Of a DNA stretch of 64,000 bases, positions 31,346 through 47,036 are shown one piece after another. The stretch lies in the NCBI RefSeq assembly GCF_963259705.1, contig NC_081847.1:71197754-71261753 (forward strand), written 5' to 3'. The position numbers and the translations under genes were made by a program. Every line of letters begins with the position of its first letter. Position 1 is the stretch's first letter. This stretch comes from Myotis daubentonii. Taxonomy: Eukaryota; Chordata; Mammalia; Chiroptera; Vespertilionidae. Below the pieces are notes generated by a model. The model saw only the letters and a list, made by a program, of their open reading frames with translations, did not search any database and was not told the DNA's origin.

Positions 31346-34300
31346 GTGAGAGTCCTGACAGGGAGGGGTCGCGGCACCGCTCCTCGGCCGCCTGGCCCAA
31401 CCTGGCCGCGGGCGATTTCCTCGGGCCCGTCCGCCTCCTGTCGCGTCGCGCCCGGGCGGGCACTGACGGCGGGGCCGGGCCGGACTTGGGCGTCTTCGCC
31501 ACCTCCTCGGGTGCTGCGGCCTGGCCCTGCCCAGCTCCGCTCTATCGCCCCTTCCCGCCTTCCTGTTCTCTCGTTGTCCCTGCCCGGTCTTGCTCCTCCG
31601 CCTTCTCCCGCTGGGCCGTAGCTTCCCCTTTTCACCCTCCTCGGTCGCCCTTTGCCCCTTCCCGCCCTTTCCCGCTCGTTTCTGAGCCCCAGTCTCGTTG
31701 GCTGCCTCTTTGCCTCCCCCTGCATCCCTGGCGCCTTCGCCCAACTGAAATCTCTCATTCTGGACGGGGGAGTGTCCTGGAGGGGCCGCCTCCCAGCAGG
31801 AGACCCCAGGCAGCCAGACCTGGTGGCTTCTGGACAACTCCCCGCTCTCCGAGCCCCACTGGCCGCTGACCTTTTCTCCCGATCGTTCCCAACTGCGACC
31901 CCTCCAGATTCTGGGTGAAAAGAACAACACTGTGCTCTGGCTCTAGCAAGAAGAGCGTGTGTCGGAGTTGAAGTGGGTGTGGAGAGAGAGGTGTGACTGT
32001 GTTTCATCTCGGGGGGGGGGGGGGGCGATGGTTTCAACCTCGTCTTGTTGGCGACTTAGAGACTCGCTGGACGGGGCTTTCTTTCCCCGACTCCGTGCTT
32101 GCTTCCGGGGGGGCCGGGCAAGTTCCTAAATCTTGAACATTGTGATGACGCGCTGACGCGTGGATCGTTTATTCTCCCCCAGGTCTCTCCTAGGCTCGAG
32201 GTTGAAAGAGGTCTCGGTGAAAACGGCATGATAGAAATAAGATTGTGACACATGCTATTGGTTGAAAGTCAGAGAAAACCAGAAATTTTGATGGAGGAAC
32301 TTAGGAGGATTTTGCTTGTCATTTTTGAAAGGTTGGGGGAAACCGGAGGCATAAATTGCCCTGTGTGATTTGACTTAAAGCAATACAAAGTAACTTCGAA
32401 TAGGCCTTTAACAGTTTGATCTTTTGGGAGACTGTTCAAGAAATCAGCGCTGTGAAAACGGCAAGGAAGTCTCCCGCAAGTTTAATGTGAATTGTGTTCC
32501 CCGGAGTTTGTCCTAGAGCTCTTGATGTGAGTGAATAGGAAGGTAGGAATACCGAGGAGCATAATAAGCCTTTTGTGAATTACACACAGGCTCTGATTTA
32601 GCGCTTAAAATCGTGCGGAACACTTATCTTTGCTCCGGGTTAATATAACCGAGAGAAAAGGTGAGTAATCAAAAATGCTGAAGTCTGAAAATAATTGAGA
32701 TGGAACTTCATTCCTAAACGTTTCGCCTGCAGCCAGTTTTTATTTTGGTCTGTTTTGGCTTTTAACTTTGAGTGTGTCAACAAGAATGTTAACTAAGTTT
32801 GTGTTAACGTCTAGATTTTAGAGGTCACCTGCAGTGCTCTTAAATCAGCGCTGTATAATTAAAAGTTACATATTTGGGTATAGAGCTGCTTAACGCAGGC
32901 TTCGGGCAGGAACACAGGCAGGGGCTTCCCGGCCCTGGTCTGTGTCAAGTCCCCCCATGTACCCCAGTCCAGCCCAGTGCTTGCGCCCATGGTAAGAGTT
33001 CTGTATTTGTGGGGGGAGAGGACTTCCGCCTACAGGATTCAGCAGTGTACACCTAGAAGTGATGTACTGATTTCCAGAGAGGCGGGAGAGGGTTAGTGTG
33101 GGGTCTGCAGGGCTGGGGAGACTCGGCTCAGATGACTTAACTCTATAAAGGCCACTCCTCCGAGTGAACATTTGACTGACTGGTTATAAAGTAATTGAGG
33201 AAAACTGTAAGTCAAGCTTTACTGTAGTTCTGCCCGCAGGATGAATTTGTTTACAACCTACGATAGCACTCTTTCAGATGCGGTGGGCTTTAAAATTATT
33301 AGAATGTGGTCTTTGCTCACCCCTCTTCCTAGGTATGTAGGACATTAGTGTGTGTGTGTGTGTGGGGGGGTGCGGGGAGGATCCTCTACATCTAGAAGAT
33401 TAGAAACCAGTGAAGTATAGAATTGATCATGTTCATACACTGGTTAAATAAACCAGCAAAATATATGTGGGAATGTATTTAAATTTTTTGTCTTGAAAAG
33501 TTGAGGTGAAAGCTAGCTGAGTTCTTTTGAGACTGTTTTCAGTGTTCAATGTTTCATTCCCTGGAGAGAGCTGACTAAAATATCTTCCTCTACCCAAATA
33601 AAAAAGGAAACGAGTTGTCTTGATTCCTTGCTTCATTGGTACTACATGGTCACATTATATCTAACATATTACAACACACTCTGACCTTTGGAATATTGGA
33701 GGTCTCACAATGCATCAAGCCCACCCTGAGAAATGAGCAGAGAGCGACTCAGAGGATCCAGGGCTCTACAGGGAGGCACTGCTCTCTGGGAGCCCCCAGG
33801 GGGGTCGGGGGAGGGTAAGGGGTAGCAAGCAGGTTAGGAATAAAGAAAGAAGAGGTAGAGTGACGCCTTCGCTTCAAAAATTCCCCATTTTCTGTTTTTT
33901 GTTTGTTTTAATGTTTTTCAGATTCTCTGACATTATAGATACTAGTTGAAAAAATAACTAGTATCTTTTACCAAGTGAAAAAATAATTGGGAAACTAGAT
34001 TCAAAGAATTTATTAACATACTTCAGTGGTGTTTCTTGTTGCTTTGGTTGGTTCCCCTTTCCCTTTTCTTTGTTTAAATGTAATAATCGGGGTGGAAAGA
34101 AAAAACTTGATTATTTGTTTTGTATTTTTTGGCTTTAAAAAATTGAACATCACTTAAATGTTCATCTATAGAACAGTAATTTCTCTTTTTTCTTCCTACC
34201 TCTTTTTGAGGGGTTAAGTTCTTTATATTTTTTTTGAATTGTAAGTATAATTCATTTTTTATCTTTTATAATAAAATATTCAAAGCTCTTTAAAAAAATG

Positions 34301-34877
34301 AAGGTATCAACCTTATAGGTTAACTGTGGAATAATCAGTAAATATGTTTGTAATTCTGCTTTGATATTCATATCCAGTTTGATATCTGGATATGAATAAT
34401 GATATTCAGGTCAGGATTGCTTTAGAGAAATGCTGCCATGTATCATGAAGTTATACTTAACTAGAATTTTTAGGGTTAGACTAGATAAATAGTAGCATTT
34501 TAAAGAATCAGAATGCTATTCGTTTGGCTTTTCCCTTTTATTTCTGATGCAAAGGTTATTTTGTCTATAGGTTTCTAGACCTCTACAAATGGAGAGATTT
34601 TCCTCCCTTTAAAAAAGTATATTTAAACAGATTTTAGGTGATATTGTTTCCAAAACTGTGTAATAGGATATTGGCATCAAGTATTTGGGCATTTTAAATT
34701 CTATCTTAATAAATTCAAGAAATCATCTACACTGAAACTTCTTTTTAGAAATAGAAATTTGTTCCCCTCTCCTCTAACAAACAGTAATAGTATCAGGAAT
34801 AAAGATTTTAACAAAATATATACTTCTGAACCCACCTGTTGTCACTGTGCTCATTTTATTTTGATTTTCTTTTTTAG
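31346..34877 (+). other. OSER1: OSER1 intron 1
   Basis: 3.5 kb from the island donor to the acceptor TTTTTTAG at 34877. The sequence is mostly unique and TE-poor compared with the rest of the window. It has a G-run at about 32011-32026, a GT run at 33346-33363 and AT-rich DNA after 33850. I see no additional exon with strong support. Confidence 0.7.
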
Positions 34878-34994
<117 letters not shown>

Positions 34995-35264
34995 TAATTA
35001 TATATATATAATATGTTATTTGGGAATTATTCACTAGACTTAAATAGCCTTTTTTCTGAAGAGCTTTTTCTCTACTAAAATTTCTCATTATTTGTAGAAG
35101 ATATAAATGTTAATAATGTGACATTCTACCAAATCTGCACAGCATTGTATTTCTTGTAAAAGAAACTCTTCTGTTAAATTTTGAAAAGTTGTAGTTCATT
35201 TGTACTCCAAGGTTCCGTGGTTTGATTTTCCTTAACTTTGAGGAGTGCTTTCGCCCTCTTTTTT

Positions 35265-35493
35265 TTTTTTTTTTTTTTTTTAAATATATTTTATTGATTT
35301 TTTACAGAGAGGAAGGGAGAGAGATAGAGAGTTAGAAACATCGATGAGAGAGAAACATCGATCAGCTGCCTCCTGCACATCTCCTACTGGGGATGTGCCC
35401 GCAACCCAGGTACATGCCCTTGACCGGAATCGAACCTGGGACCTTTCAGTCTGCAGGCCAGCGCTCTATCCACTGAGCCAAACCGGTTTCGGC
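35265..35493 (-). mobile_element. VES SINE, antisense, near full length
   Basis: A T-rich tail is followed by 'atattttattgatttttta', 'gaaacatcgatcagctgcc', 'gaccggaatcgaacctggg', 'ctctatccactgagccaaac'. A 14-bp duplication TCGCCCTCTTTTTT flanks it (35251-35264 and 35494-35507), showing a young insertion. Confidence 0.96.
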
Positions 35494-35929
35494 TCGCCCT
35501 CTTTTTTAATCAAACATTATCAAGCGATGTCCCATTAAGGATTTTCTCGTATATCTCCAGGGAATCACAGTATTTTTCACTAAAAGTGAATTACCTCAAT
35601 AGAAATCTCTGCAGACATTGTCGATTTCATGGGCTCTATTGCTGAGACTATCACTATGGAAACCTATTCATTAGGGTTCTGTCACAGAGATCAATAATCT
35701 TGGACCCTTTGGCCAAAATAATTAGAGCACCTACAGACCAGCTGCTGTCTGAATGTTAAAATTTCACCCTTTGCAAAATGTTTTGTGCAGTATTCTTCTC
35801 ATCCCCATTCTTTGCCCCAGGCCAGAAGAAACATCAGATTTTTAATGGATTTAAGAATATTTATTTTCATGAATGGAAACCAAACACTGGAAACTCAGAG
35901 TACAAAACTCCACAACAAGTAATAATAAT

Positions 35930-36135
35930 AATCACTAAAAATTATATCACTATGTCCTGGACACTAGCCTGAGTACTTTACATACATTATTTAGTCCTCA
36001 CTACCAACTTAGAAGATAGTTATTACTGTTATTCCAGTTTACAGACAAACCACAGATGATTTAAGCTACTTCTTAAAGGTCACATCGGTAAGAGACCTAG
36101 ACAGTTTGTCTCCAGAACCTGTGCTCTTAACCATT
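35930..36135 (-). repeat. MIR SINE, antisense
   Basis: Reverse MIR words 'cactatgtcctggacactag', 'gttattccagtttacagaca' and 'ctccagaacctgtgctctta'. Confidence 0.75.
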
Positions 36136-36649
36136 CCTTTATATGGTACCTTGAAGACAACTTGGAAGAAATGCATGCAGTACCTGGCAGATAGTAAAAA
36201 TTAAATGGATGTTGTTATAGCTGTCTGCTTATTGCTAACACTATTTTGGCCTACCAAATGAGATTTATACTAATAGACTGATTTATGCTAAATATACTAA
36301 TTGTGTAATAGCTGTTACAGGTGCTCACATTTGCTTCCATGATACTTCAAATAAGTATCTCTCTCTTCCCAGTGGTTTTTTCAATATTGTGGTCATTTTG
36401 CCATGAAAGTTGATTGGCACTTTATAAGCCATTTTGGGAAATGGAAACAAAGCAGACAAACAGTTCCAGATTGTGGTCATAGTGTATGCTTTCATGATTT
36501 TGGGTACAGTAAAAAAAAAATGTTTAAAGCAGGAAAATACTAGGAATGCTGCATATATATATGTATACATACAAAATTTCTTAGTATATACATTTATATA
36601 AATAACTCTTGATATACAGATTCTTTTCCTGGTATTTTAAGAAGTTGGG

Positions 36650-36870
36650 TACTAGCTGATTTGGCTCAGTTGATAGAGCGCTGGCCTGCAGACTGAAGAA
36701 TCCCGAGTTCGAGTGTGGTCAAGGGCACATGCCCAGATTGTGGGCTCCGTCCCCAGTAGGGGATGTGCAGAAGGCAGCGGATCAATGATTCTCTCTCATC
36801 ATTGATGTTTCTATCTATCTCTCCCTCTCCCTTCCTCTCTGAAATCAATAAAAATACATTAAAAAAAAAA
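36650..36870 (+). mobile_element. VES SINE, sense, full length
   Basis: A box-like 'tggctcagttgatagagcg', B box-like 'cccgagttcgagtgtgg', 'catcattgatgtttctatc', 'ctgaaatcaataaaaatac' and an A tail. AAGTTGG occurs on both sides as a short target duplication. Confidence 0.93.
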
Positions 36871-37722
36871 AGTTGGAGCATAAAATTAAGCTGTTTCACT
36901 ACTCTTAAAAATTACTTAGAATATTAAAAAATACCTTTCAAAATATCTGTATAATATATTACCAAATATTATATATTTGTAGCATGTGATCTGCTTTGAG
37001 TACAATTATAGAAAGAGAAGTAGCAGTGAAGAGCATTTGAGAAAACTGAACAAATAAGAGTAGAAGGGGTGAGTCATTACCATGAGTAAGCAGAATAAGA
37101 CTTGTATAATGTATCATACATCTCTAGTTGTTTCATATTGTTGCTGACTTACAAATGGGACATCTGAGGTACTGACTCATAAACTAACCAAGCCTTGCCT
37201 GGAATTTAGCTCGATCCTGTTAAGCAGGTTTTGATTTCTAGTGGTATTTGTCTTATCAAGACAAATCTCTATATATTTATTATAAAACAACATAATCCTT
37301 TTTATCTGACTATAAAATAATACATGCATATTATAGACAAGTTCACAAAAATAAAAAAGGAAGTAAACACATAGTCACTGTTAATATATAGACTATATAT
37401 AACACCATATACTTTTTGTACACAGTTGAGATCATAATGTATGTATAGGTGCTTATCCCTGCTGTTTCCTCTTAATATTATGAGCATTCTCTCATGTTAT
37501 TAAAAGGTCTTTATACACTTAATTTTTAATACATTTCTAATATTCCATCGCATAGATCTGCCGTAATTCATATAATGCAGTATTTTCTGTTATTGGATAT
37601 TTAAGTTATTCCCAGTACTTTATATTTTTAATTATATTTCAGTGAACATCTTTTTATTTTACTTTAGTAGGTTTTATATTTCTAAAGGGTTTTTATCAGT
37701 ACCACAACATGTGAGGTAGGAG

Positions 37723-37723
<1 letters not shown>

Positions 37724-37765
<42 letters not shown>

Positions 37766-37770
37766 TGTGT
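37724..37770 (+). repeat. (GT)n microsatellite
   Basis: About 22 GT units with one ACGT interruption near the end, in OSER1 intron 2. Confidence 0.97.
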
Positions 37771-38353
37771 TTCGAAAGGTCTGAAAGGATTCATACCAAA
37801 ATGTTAATGTTGCTAATCTCCAGGTTGTAAGATTATAGATAATTATTTTTTCTCTCTTTTAAATTTTTTCATCTTCTTTACTGGAAACCCATATTACTTG
37901 TGTAATTTCAAACTGCCAAGATTTAACTCAGTAAATATTTCAAGTTTATTAGTTTTAAAAATTAGAATATTTTTCTAACAGTTGTATAATATTTGAAAAT
38001 GTATTCATTTTCAAGTTAGATTGAGTCTCCTAAAGCTTTTGCTCCTAAACTTAGTTTCCAGCTCTGGTTGCACACATAAAATAAGTGGTCAGTGTCATTA
38101 GCATTCTCCCTGGACATAAGGCCTGATCTGCCCCAGATAAACAGCCTAAAGTCTATTTTTATCCTGCTGCTGGCTATACTTAAGAATCATTCTTTGGCTT
38201 GTGATTTTGCAACAGTGGGCTTTTAAGGGATCCTCTAAATTTGGTTCCAAAGGAAAATTTGCACTAAAAGCTGAATAATTTTTGAGAAACTCAAACTAGA
38301 AAGAAAACAAGTTTTGCTTGGGTTGGTGAGAACAGTAAGTGCTGTAGCTGTAA

Positions 38354-38488
<135 letters not shown>

Positions 38489-38759
38489 TAAGAGCTGCCT
38501 CTTGCAGATGATTTTTAACTCAACACCTTAAAATATTACTGGATTTTCTTTCCCACGTATCCAGAAATGGGTATGTATGATACGGAACCCAAGACTCAAT
38601 GTTTAGAGAAGACCCATTCTTCCCAATTATGGATGTGCTGAGATTTGCTCTATGTTCTGGTACATAGTCAATTTCTATAAATGTTCTATGTTGTTTGAGA
38701 AGAATGAGTTTTTCTCTAATCATTCTTGAGTTCCATGTATGTCCATTAAATTAAGCTTT

Positions 38760-40205
38760 TAATTATTATTTAAAATACAGTGTTATTTGAATTTTTTAGA
38801 TTTTTTTTGTCAGCTTGACCTATCAATTATTGAGAAGTATGTTGAAATCTCTATGGGAATTCACTTGTCTGGTTTCCCCTTACACTCTATATTTTTGCTT
38901 TATGTATTCTGAGGCTATTTTGTAGGATCATACAGCCTACATTCGTGACAGTTTAGAATGTTTTCTTTGTGGTGAATTGAGACATCATATAGTGACATTC
39001 TTATCCTTCATAATGGCTTTTGTCTTAAAGTCTATTTTGTCTGGAATTAATAGAGCTAATACAGTTGTCTTTTAGTTAGTATTGCCTAGTGTATCTTTTT
39101 CTAGTATTTTCAATCATTCTGTGTTTTAAAATTTTAGGTGTGTCTCACAAATATATATGACTTGTTTTATTTAATCTGATAATTTTTTAACTGCTTAAAC
39201 TCATTTACATAGATTTTACTTTATGCTATTTGTTGTCTTTTTTTTTTTTTTATTTCCTTTTCTCATCTTTAAAAAAATTGTTTGAAATGGGTTTGTTTTT
39301 CCCCCTACCATTTTTCCCTTCTATTGGTTTGGAGATTGTATACTTTGTTTCTATTATTTTAGTAGTTAGCCTTGAAATTTTACCATACATGCTTATTAAC
39401 AAAGACAATAGTTAGTATTTGAACCCTTTTTCTTAAAACCCATTTACTCTGATCTGACTTCCATGATCTAGTTGCCCAGTATTTTAGTTCTATCACTTTT
39501 TAGACTTACAAATTAGGTTTTATTTAACTTCATTATTATTTAAATAGACAGTGTTTATTTAGATTTATCTCATTTACACTTTATTTGCTCTTACCATTCT
39601 TGCATCTCACACCTTCCATAGGATCACTTTTTTTCTTCCTAAAGTACTTTCTTCAGAGGTTCCTTTAGTGAAGGTCTTATTGGCAAATAGGGCCTCTGTG
39701 TTATAGAACTCCATATAGAATAAATTTAATGCCTCTGGAGTTGTATAACATCATGTTCTATTGGTAAATATATTTTGTTTTGATTCATCTGAAAAAGGCT
39801 TTATTTAATTCTTGTTCTTTGAAGATATACCTGAGTTGATATATACCTAAAATCGTATTCTAGATTGATAGTTATTTTCTCTTAGTTCTTGTCTTCTGGC
39901 TTCCATGTTGACATTGAAAAGCCTTCTTTTCATCTAATTGTTCTTTTGGAAATAATCTGTCTAGTCTCAGGCAGCTCTTCAGCAGTTCCTGTTGCGTTTG
40001 GTATTCTATAGTTTTCTCTAGTGTATCTGTCATTTGCTTTCTATATCTATAGATTCCCTTTCATCAATTTAAAAAATTTACCAGCTGTTATCTCTTTAAA
40101 AATCTCTTTCCTTTTCTATAGTCTTTCTTTCAGAGATTCCAGATTTCTTAGTCTTACATCTCTTAACTGTTACTTTTTTCCAGCTCTCCACATCTCTGTG
40201 CTGCC
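38760..40205 (-). repeat. Probable old L1, antisense
   Basis: Plus-strand words such as 'aaagtctattttgtctggaa' and 'cctttagtgaaggtcttatt' with a strong A/T bias resemble reversed ORF2 of ancient L1. Diverged enough that the ends and subfamily are uncertain. Confidence 0.5.
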
Positions 40206-40213
40206 TTCTTGGT

Positions 40214-40766
40214 CAGGGGTCAGCAAACTTTTTTTTGTAAAGGGCCAAATAGCAAATATTTTAGGTTTTGGCAAGCGAGAAGTGAGATCTGAGGATATTA
40301 TGTAGGTACTTACATCAGTGAGAAAACTCCTGCCCTACCTGCCTGATGTGGACTATCTTGACTGGTGGACACACTTTGTATTCTGCTGCTGAGAGTCTCA
40401 GGATGAAATGACTAGACTTGTGGAATGGCTGGCTTGGGGGCAATCCCAGGGTCAGTTTTATTTCCTGCCCTAGTGGTACTCAGATTCTAGTATGTCTTTC
40501 TCTCTTCCATAGAGAGCCTGGCACAGGCCAGACACTCAAACTGAGATTCTGCTTCTCAGTGCCCAGTGATTGCCGACAGCAGAGCCCTAACATGTAAATA
40601 GTAGCCAGCATGGACCCTAAGCAGAGGTGTGGCATGTCTGATGTCTTTTGGCCGGGAAGGCAGGCATGGGGAGTGACGGGGAGAATGGCCAAAGAGGGAG
40701 GGACACCTCACCCTGGTCTCTGTGGCTCACAGTGCTGGCCCACAGGCTGTAATTTGCTGACCCCTG
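40214..40766. mobile_element. MER1-like hAT-Charlie element
   Basis: Left end CAGGGGTCAGCAAACTTTTT and right end AATTTGCTGACCCCTG form inverted repeats of about 14 bases. The left arm continues 'tgtaaagggccaaatagcaa', typical of MER1-type elements. No matching 8-mers remain at the flanks, so it is old. Confidence 0.75.
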
Positions 40767-41472
40767 TTATAAATAATTTAGATATATCTTCTAATTTAGT
40801 GTTTCTTTCCCTAACTGTATATATTCTGCTTAGCCCATCCATTTAGTTTAATTTCAAATATAAAGTTTATTTCTTAAAGTTCTATTTGGTTCTATTTTCA
40901 AACTTGCTTGGCAATTTTGTCTCCTTTTTGCTTTGCTTGGTTCTTTTGTTTATTAATTTTTTTTTAAAGTTATGTAGTTTATCTAATATGTCCCAATATC
41001 TGAAAGTTTCAGGAGTCTAAATCTGTCAGCTGTTAATCAGTGATAGAAATGAACCCTAAACCTGCTGCTCTGTTTAGAGATCATGCCATAATGGCCATTT
41101 GTAGCATTAGCCTCACAGTGATACTGAAGCTGCTGAATTCAAGGCATAGAAACATTTAGTTTTTACACCCTACAGTTGTCTATGCAGGGTGCTTCTCTAA
41201 ACCCGTTGGGTCACAGGTTCCTGAGCCAAGGGTTGGGACAGGGTGGGTGTTCTGCACTAAATGTTTGGCTCAAGAAATGCAGGTAAAAACTACCCTTTAC
41301 CTCTCCTGTTTTTATAAGTGGCTAATATGGAGAGGTTGACGTTTTTGAGACACAGAGACATAGGCAGCTTAAAAGGGAGGTGGGCACATCCCTTTGGGGA
41401 AAACTTATGATCCCTTAGACTCATAAGTCTGAGAGGGGGCAGATTTCCAACTGTCCTAAAGCATTTGTTTAG

Positions 41473-42204
<732 letters not shown>

Positions 42205-42345
42205 TAGCAAGAACCAACTAATATGCTTTAAACCAATGAAGGGCTGTCAGAGAGATGTAGTTAATGGCAGACCTGGCAGCCACTTTGTGTGAGAAGACAC
42301 CTCCTGCTCACTGTGCTTGCAATAAAAACTTTACTTGGCATCTCA
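42205..42345 (+). terminator. OSER1: OSER1 3' UTR and proximal polyadenylation signal
   Basis: AATAAA at 42321-42326 follows the stop by about 117 bases, with cleavage expected 10-25 bases later. A second AATAAA at 42701-42706 could extend the UTR. I cannot tell from sequence which is used more. Confidence 0.7.
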
Positions 42346-43569
42346 GTTCATATTCATTCTTTAAACTTACTCTCAGAGTTCTTACATACCTACAAACTGA
42401 TCAAAGAAAAAGTCCTTTCACTTAGTGATGTTCCTGGGGGATGAAGAAACTATAATTATGTGACTGGTAGCAGTGGGTACATGGTAAAAGCATTTTTCAA
42501 ATCTGTGAAAGATTTTGTGGCCAAGGAAATGAAATGTGGTTTTGTAACTGGACTGAACATTTGTTATGCAGTAATTGCCAGCTCAGAATATTAGAACTTC
42601 TATGACTGATTTAAGCCATCTCTGATTTAATGCAAAATTTATTGTCTTTATAAGTTTCTTATGTTATTAAGCCAGAGATCCAGAGTTTAGATTTAATATG
42701 AATAAACTAGCTGGCCTACCCTGTGTTGTTTGAGAGAATCATTAGCCATCACTAAGCAAACCCTGCTGGTGGTGGTCATCCTGAGGCATGTTACATGACG
42801 TCTCTCATGGAAGAAGCAGCTTGGAATGGGCTGCTTCAGTTGGAGCGAGGGGATGTGATATTTGAAACTAGTATGTGTCTTCTCTGTCTCACATTTTAAT
42901 ATATATGGCATGTTTCAGTCCCTTGTAATGTAGAGCTCATACTTCAGTTTCAAATGCTCTGGATGGATATTATCTTTGCTCTGCCTTCCTACCCCAGGAA
43001 CCCCTAAGAGAATTTTATACATGCCATATCCTGTGTTTCTGGTCAATCATCCCAAAATGCCCTCTAAAGTTTGGTTAAAAAAAAAAAATCCTCAATTTCA
43101 GCTGGAGGATGAATCCCTATCTTTTTCATGTAGTCCCAAAGTGATTTTTACATATGCCACCTAACTTTTGATTCAGACCATCCTAAGCATGCCCATTGAA
43201 TGTAGTGAAAATTTGTCTAGCCATTTTAACACCATGTTAACAAAAAGTTTGTTTTACGTAGATTACAAAGTAAGGTTTACTCTTTACTAAAACATCCCAC
43301 TGTCTGTGGGGTTGATTCATGACTGGAGTTTGGGCTTACAAATAGGTGGACTTGTACTTGGGAGAAGTGGGGAGGGTATTTACTGGAAAAGCCCTGAACT
43401 TTAGTGAGAGACTCCTGCTAGTTACTAGTTTAGTGTGGATTGAGTAGTATCTGAAGGCTGTGTGCATCAAGCAAGGCAGCAGAATGCCTTCCATCACAGC
43501 ACTAGGGACTGTAACAGGTACTGGTCTCATAATGCTAACAAGGTGCTTGTTTATACAGCAAGCATTCCG

Positions 43570-43726
43570 CTAGGCCACTCATGCTGCCTGCTCTCAGCGG
43601 CCGCCCCCTGGGACTCAGGGGCTCCGGTGGGGCTGAGAGGACTGGGCACTGCCATCTTGTGGCTATGGGTGCCACCACCTTTGTGACAGAGTGATGGTTA
43701 ATTTGCATATTACCCTTTTATTAGGA
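43570..43726 (-). mobile_element. Helitron, minus orientation, left of a pair
   Basis: Read on the minus strand it starts TCCTAATAAAAGGGTAATAT at 43726 and continues through 'accatcactctgtcacaaag'. A CTAG at 43573-43570 may be its 3' end, but the next base is not T, so that end is uncertain. Confidence 0.7.
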
Positions 43727-43728
43727 TA

Positions 43729-43937
43729 CTAGAGGCCCAGTGCACGAAATTCATACATGGGTAGAGTCCCTAGTGGCTGCCAGCTGCCGGCCAGGGCCTT
43801 CCCCCAGCTACCAGCTGCCGGCTGGGCCTGCCTGCGTTCTGTGCCACCCCTTGGTGGTCAGCACACATTATAGCGAGTGATCGAACTCCCGGACTCCTGA
43901 GGAGACACTTTGCATATTAGGTTTTTATATATATAGA
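43729..43937 (-). mobile_element. HeliBat-type Helitron, minus orientation, right of a pair
   Basis: On the minus strand it starts TCTATATATATAAAAACC at 43937 and ends GTGCACTGGGCCTCTAG at 43729, the standard HeliBat 3' end. 209 bp. It is two bases from the neighbouring Helitron's start, in the same orientation. Confidence 0.92.
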
Positions 43938-44231
43938 CTCTAAATTGGAAAACAATTTTTCCAAAAAAAAGTATTTAATGAGGAGAGTTGCATTGTTTTA
44001 CATTTTTGCAAATTCCTGTAATGTTTGGCTTAATTGAAGACGGCTAGATTCTCATGTCTGCTTCTGCATTTAGTCTCTTGTGACATTGCCTGCCATGTGA
44101 CCTGGAAAACCACCTGTGAGACAAAGAGTTTGAAAAAATAATGTTAATTTTATATATGTCACCTAACTTTTAATGACAATAGCTTTGGCCTTGCAGATCC
44201 TCTGAAAGAATAGATTCCCAGACCACACTTT

Positions 44232-44441
44232 TTTTTAATTTTTAAAAAAATATATTTTATTGATTTTTTACAGAGAGGAAGGGAGAGAGATAGAGAGTTA
44301 GAAACATCGATCAGCTGCCTCCTGCACATCTCCTACTGGGGATGTGCCCGCAACCCAGGTTCATGCCCTTGACCGGCATCGAACCTGGGACCTTTCAGTC
44401 CGCAGGCCAAGACTCTATCCACTGAGCCAAACCAGTTTCAG
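44232..44441 (-). mobile_element. VES SINE, antisense
   Basis: T-rich tail, 'atattttattgatttttta', 'gaccggcatcgaacctggg', 'ctctatccactgagccaaac'. It is flanked by the 15-bp duplication CCCAGACCACACTTT (44217-44231 and 44442-44456). It lies at the right end of an older MER5-like remnant ('ctttgagaaccacta'). Confidence 0.96.
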
Positions 44442-45084
44442 CCCAGACCACACTTTGAGAACCACTAATGTAGGCCATTAGAGCTGACTACCCACCACCC
44501 ACGCTCACCTCCACAACTCTTGTTTTCACCTTTTTTACTGGAGAGTAATGGAGCAAATGGGCTTAACATGTTACTTGAATTCAGGTGGTTCCCAAGTCCC
44601 TAAATCTTTTTTGGTTTGCTTTTCAAACCAGTCGTCTGGTTATTTGCTTCGTTCTGTATATTAACAGAACAGTCCCCAGAGAATGAAGAATGGTGCACAT
44701 TCCTTTCAAAGTTAGGAGGAGGAGGTGTCAGGATGAAAAAGAAAGTTCCAATGTTTGAGTAACCTGTTGAAGAAATCCAAACTTGGATGGAAGCTTAGGC
44801 ATTCCAGATTTGCAGGAATGAATTGTAAGTATTTACATTTCAATATCTTCCTCAAAACATGAATCTCAAAGTTAAAAATGACTCTGTTCACACCTATTTG
44901 GGCCAACATTAATATGCATCCCTCATTGGGACATTTGACCTTCGGTGAGTGCCACTTACAGAACTCATCCTTCTCTGATGTGTCCTGGGAAATGCATTCA
45001 GACTGTGGATTGAGAAATTAATACTCTGATGTTGAGAAGAGGAGCATCCTGACATGTGTATTAATAATTTCTCATTGAATACTC

Positions 45085-45475
45085 ATTCACTTATTTAGCA
45101 CATTTACCAAGGGTCTATGAAACACCAGAAACACTATACTAGGAATAGAACAATAAGCAGAACTTATCCTTGTCCTCAGAGAAAGTGCTGTGGAGAGAGG
45201 ATTGGGGGTAATCAGGCTGGACAGGGGGAGGGGCTGATATTTTATTTGGGGTGGTCAGATAAGCCTCTGATAAGGTGACATTGGAGCTGAGACCTGAAGA
45301 AAGTGAGGGAGCGAGCCATGTGGGTGTTCAGAGGAACAGCAAGAATATCTGTCTTGAGGCAGGCGAGGTCACAGAGGCAGAGGGCAGGGGCAGTTCATGG
45401 AGGACCCTTTAGGCCATGGTAAAGGCTTCAACTCGGGGAGATAAGGAACCATTTGGGTTTGGAGAAGAGACATAT
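45085..45475 (-). repeat. L2 LINE 3' region, antisense
   Basis: Reverse L2 words 'gaaacactatactaggaata', 'gataaggtgacattggagct' and 'gagacctgaagaaagtgagg' in order. Confidence 0.75.
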
Positions 45476-45487
45476 CAGACATGGTCT

Positions 45488-47036
<1,549 letters not shown>

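Larger units (their letters stand above)
30850..31900. promoter_or_regulatory. OSER1: CpG island at the OSER1 promoter
   Basis: CpG dinucleotides, sparse elsewhere in the window, become frequent from about 30850 to 31900 and are densest at 30960-31500. The island spans the inferred OSER1 start and the beginning of intron 1. The long minus-strand frames inside it (up to 289 codons at 31168-32037) are best explained by GC composition, although a divergent noncoding transcript from such an island would be unsurprising. Confidence 0.85.

Noticed and set aside
31168..32037. Minus-strand open frame of 289 codons (and companions) across the OSER1 island
   Set aside because: Low-complexity Arg/Gly/Pro composition, overlapping open frames in all directions and no recognisable domain. 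Typical of stop-poor CpG-island DNA.
36650..36720. tRNA gene-like sequence with A and B boxes
   Set aside because: It is the tRNA-derived head of a full VES SINE with tail and target duplication. No independent tRNA gene is supported.
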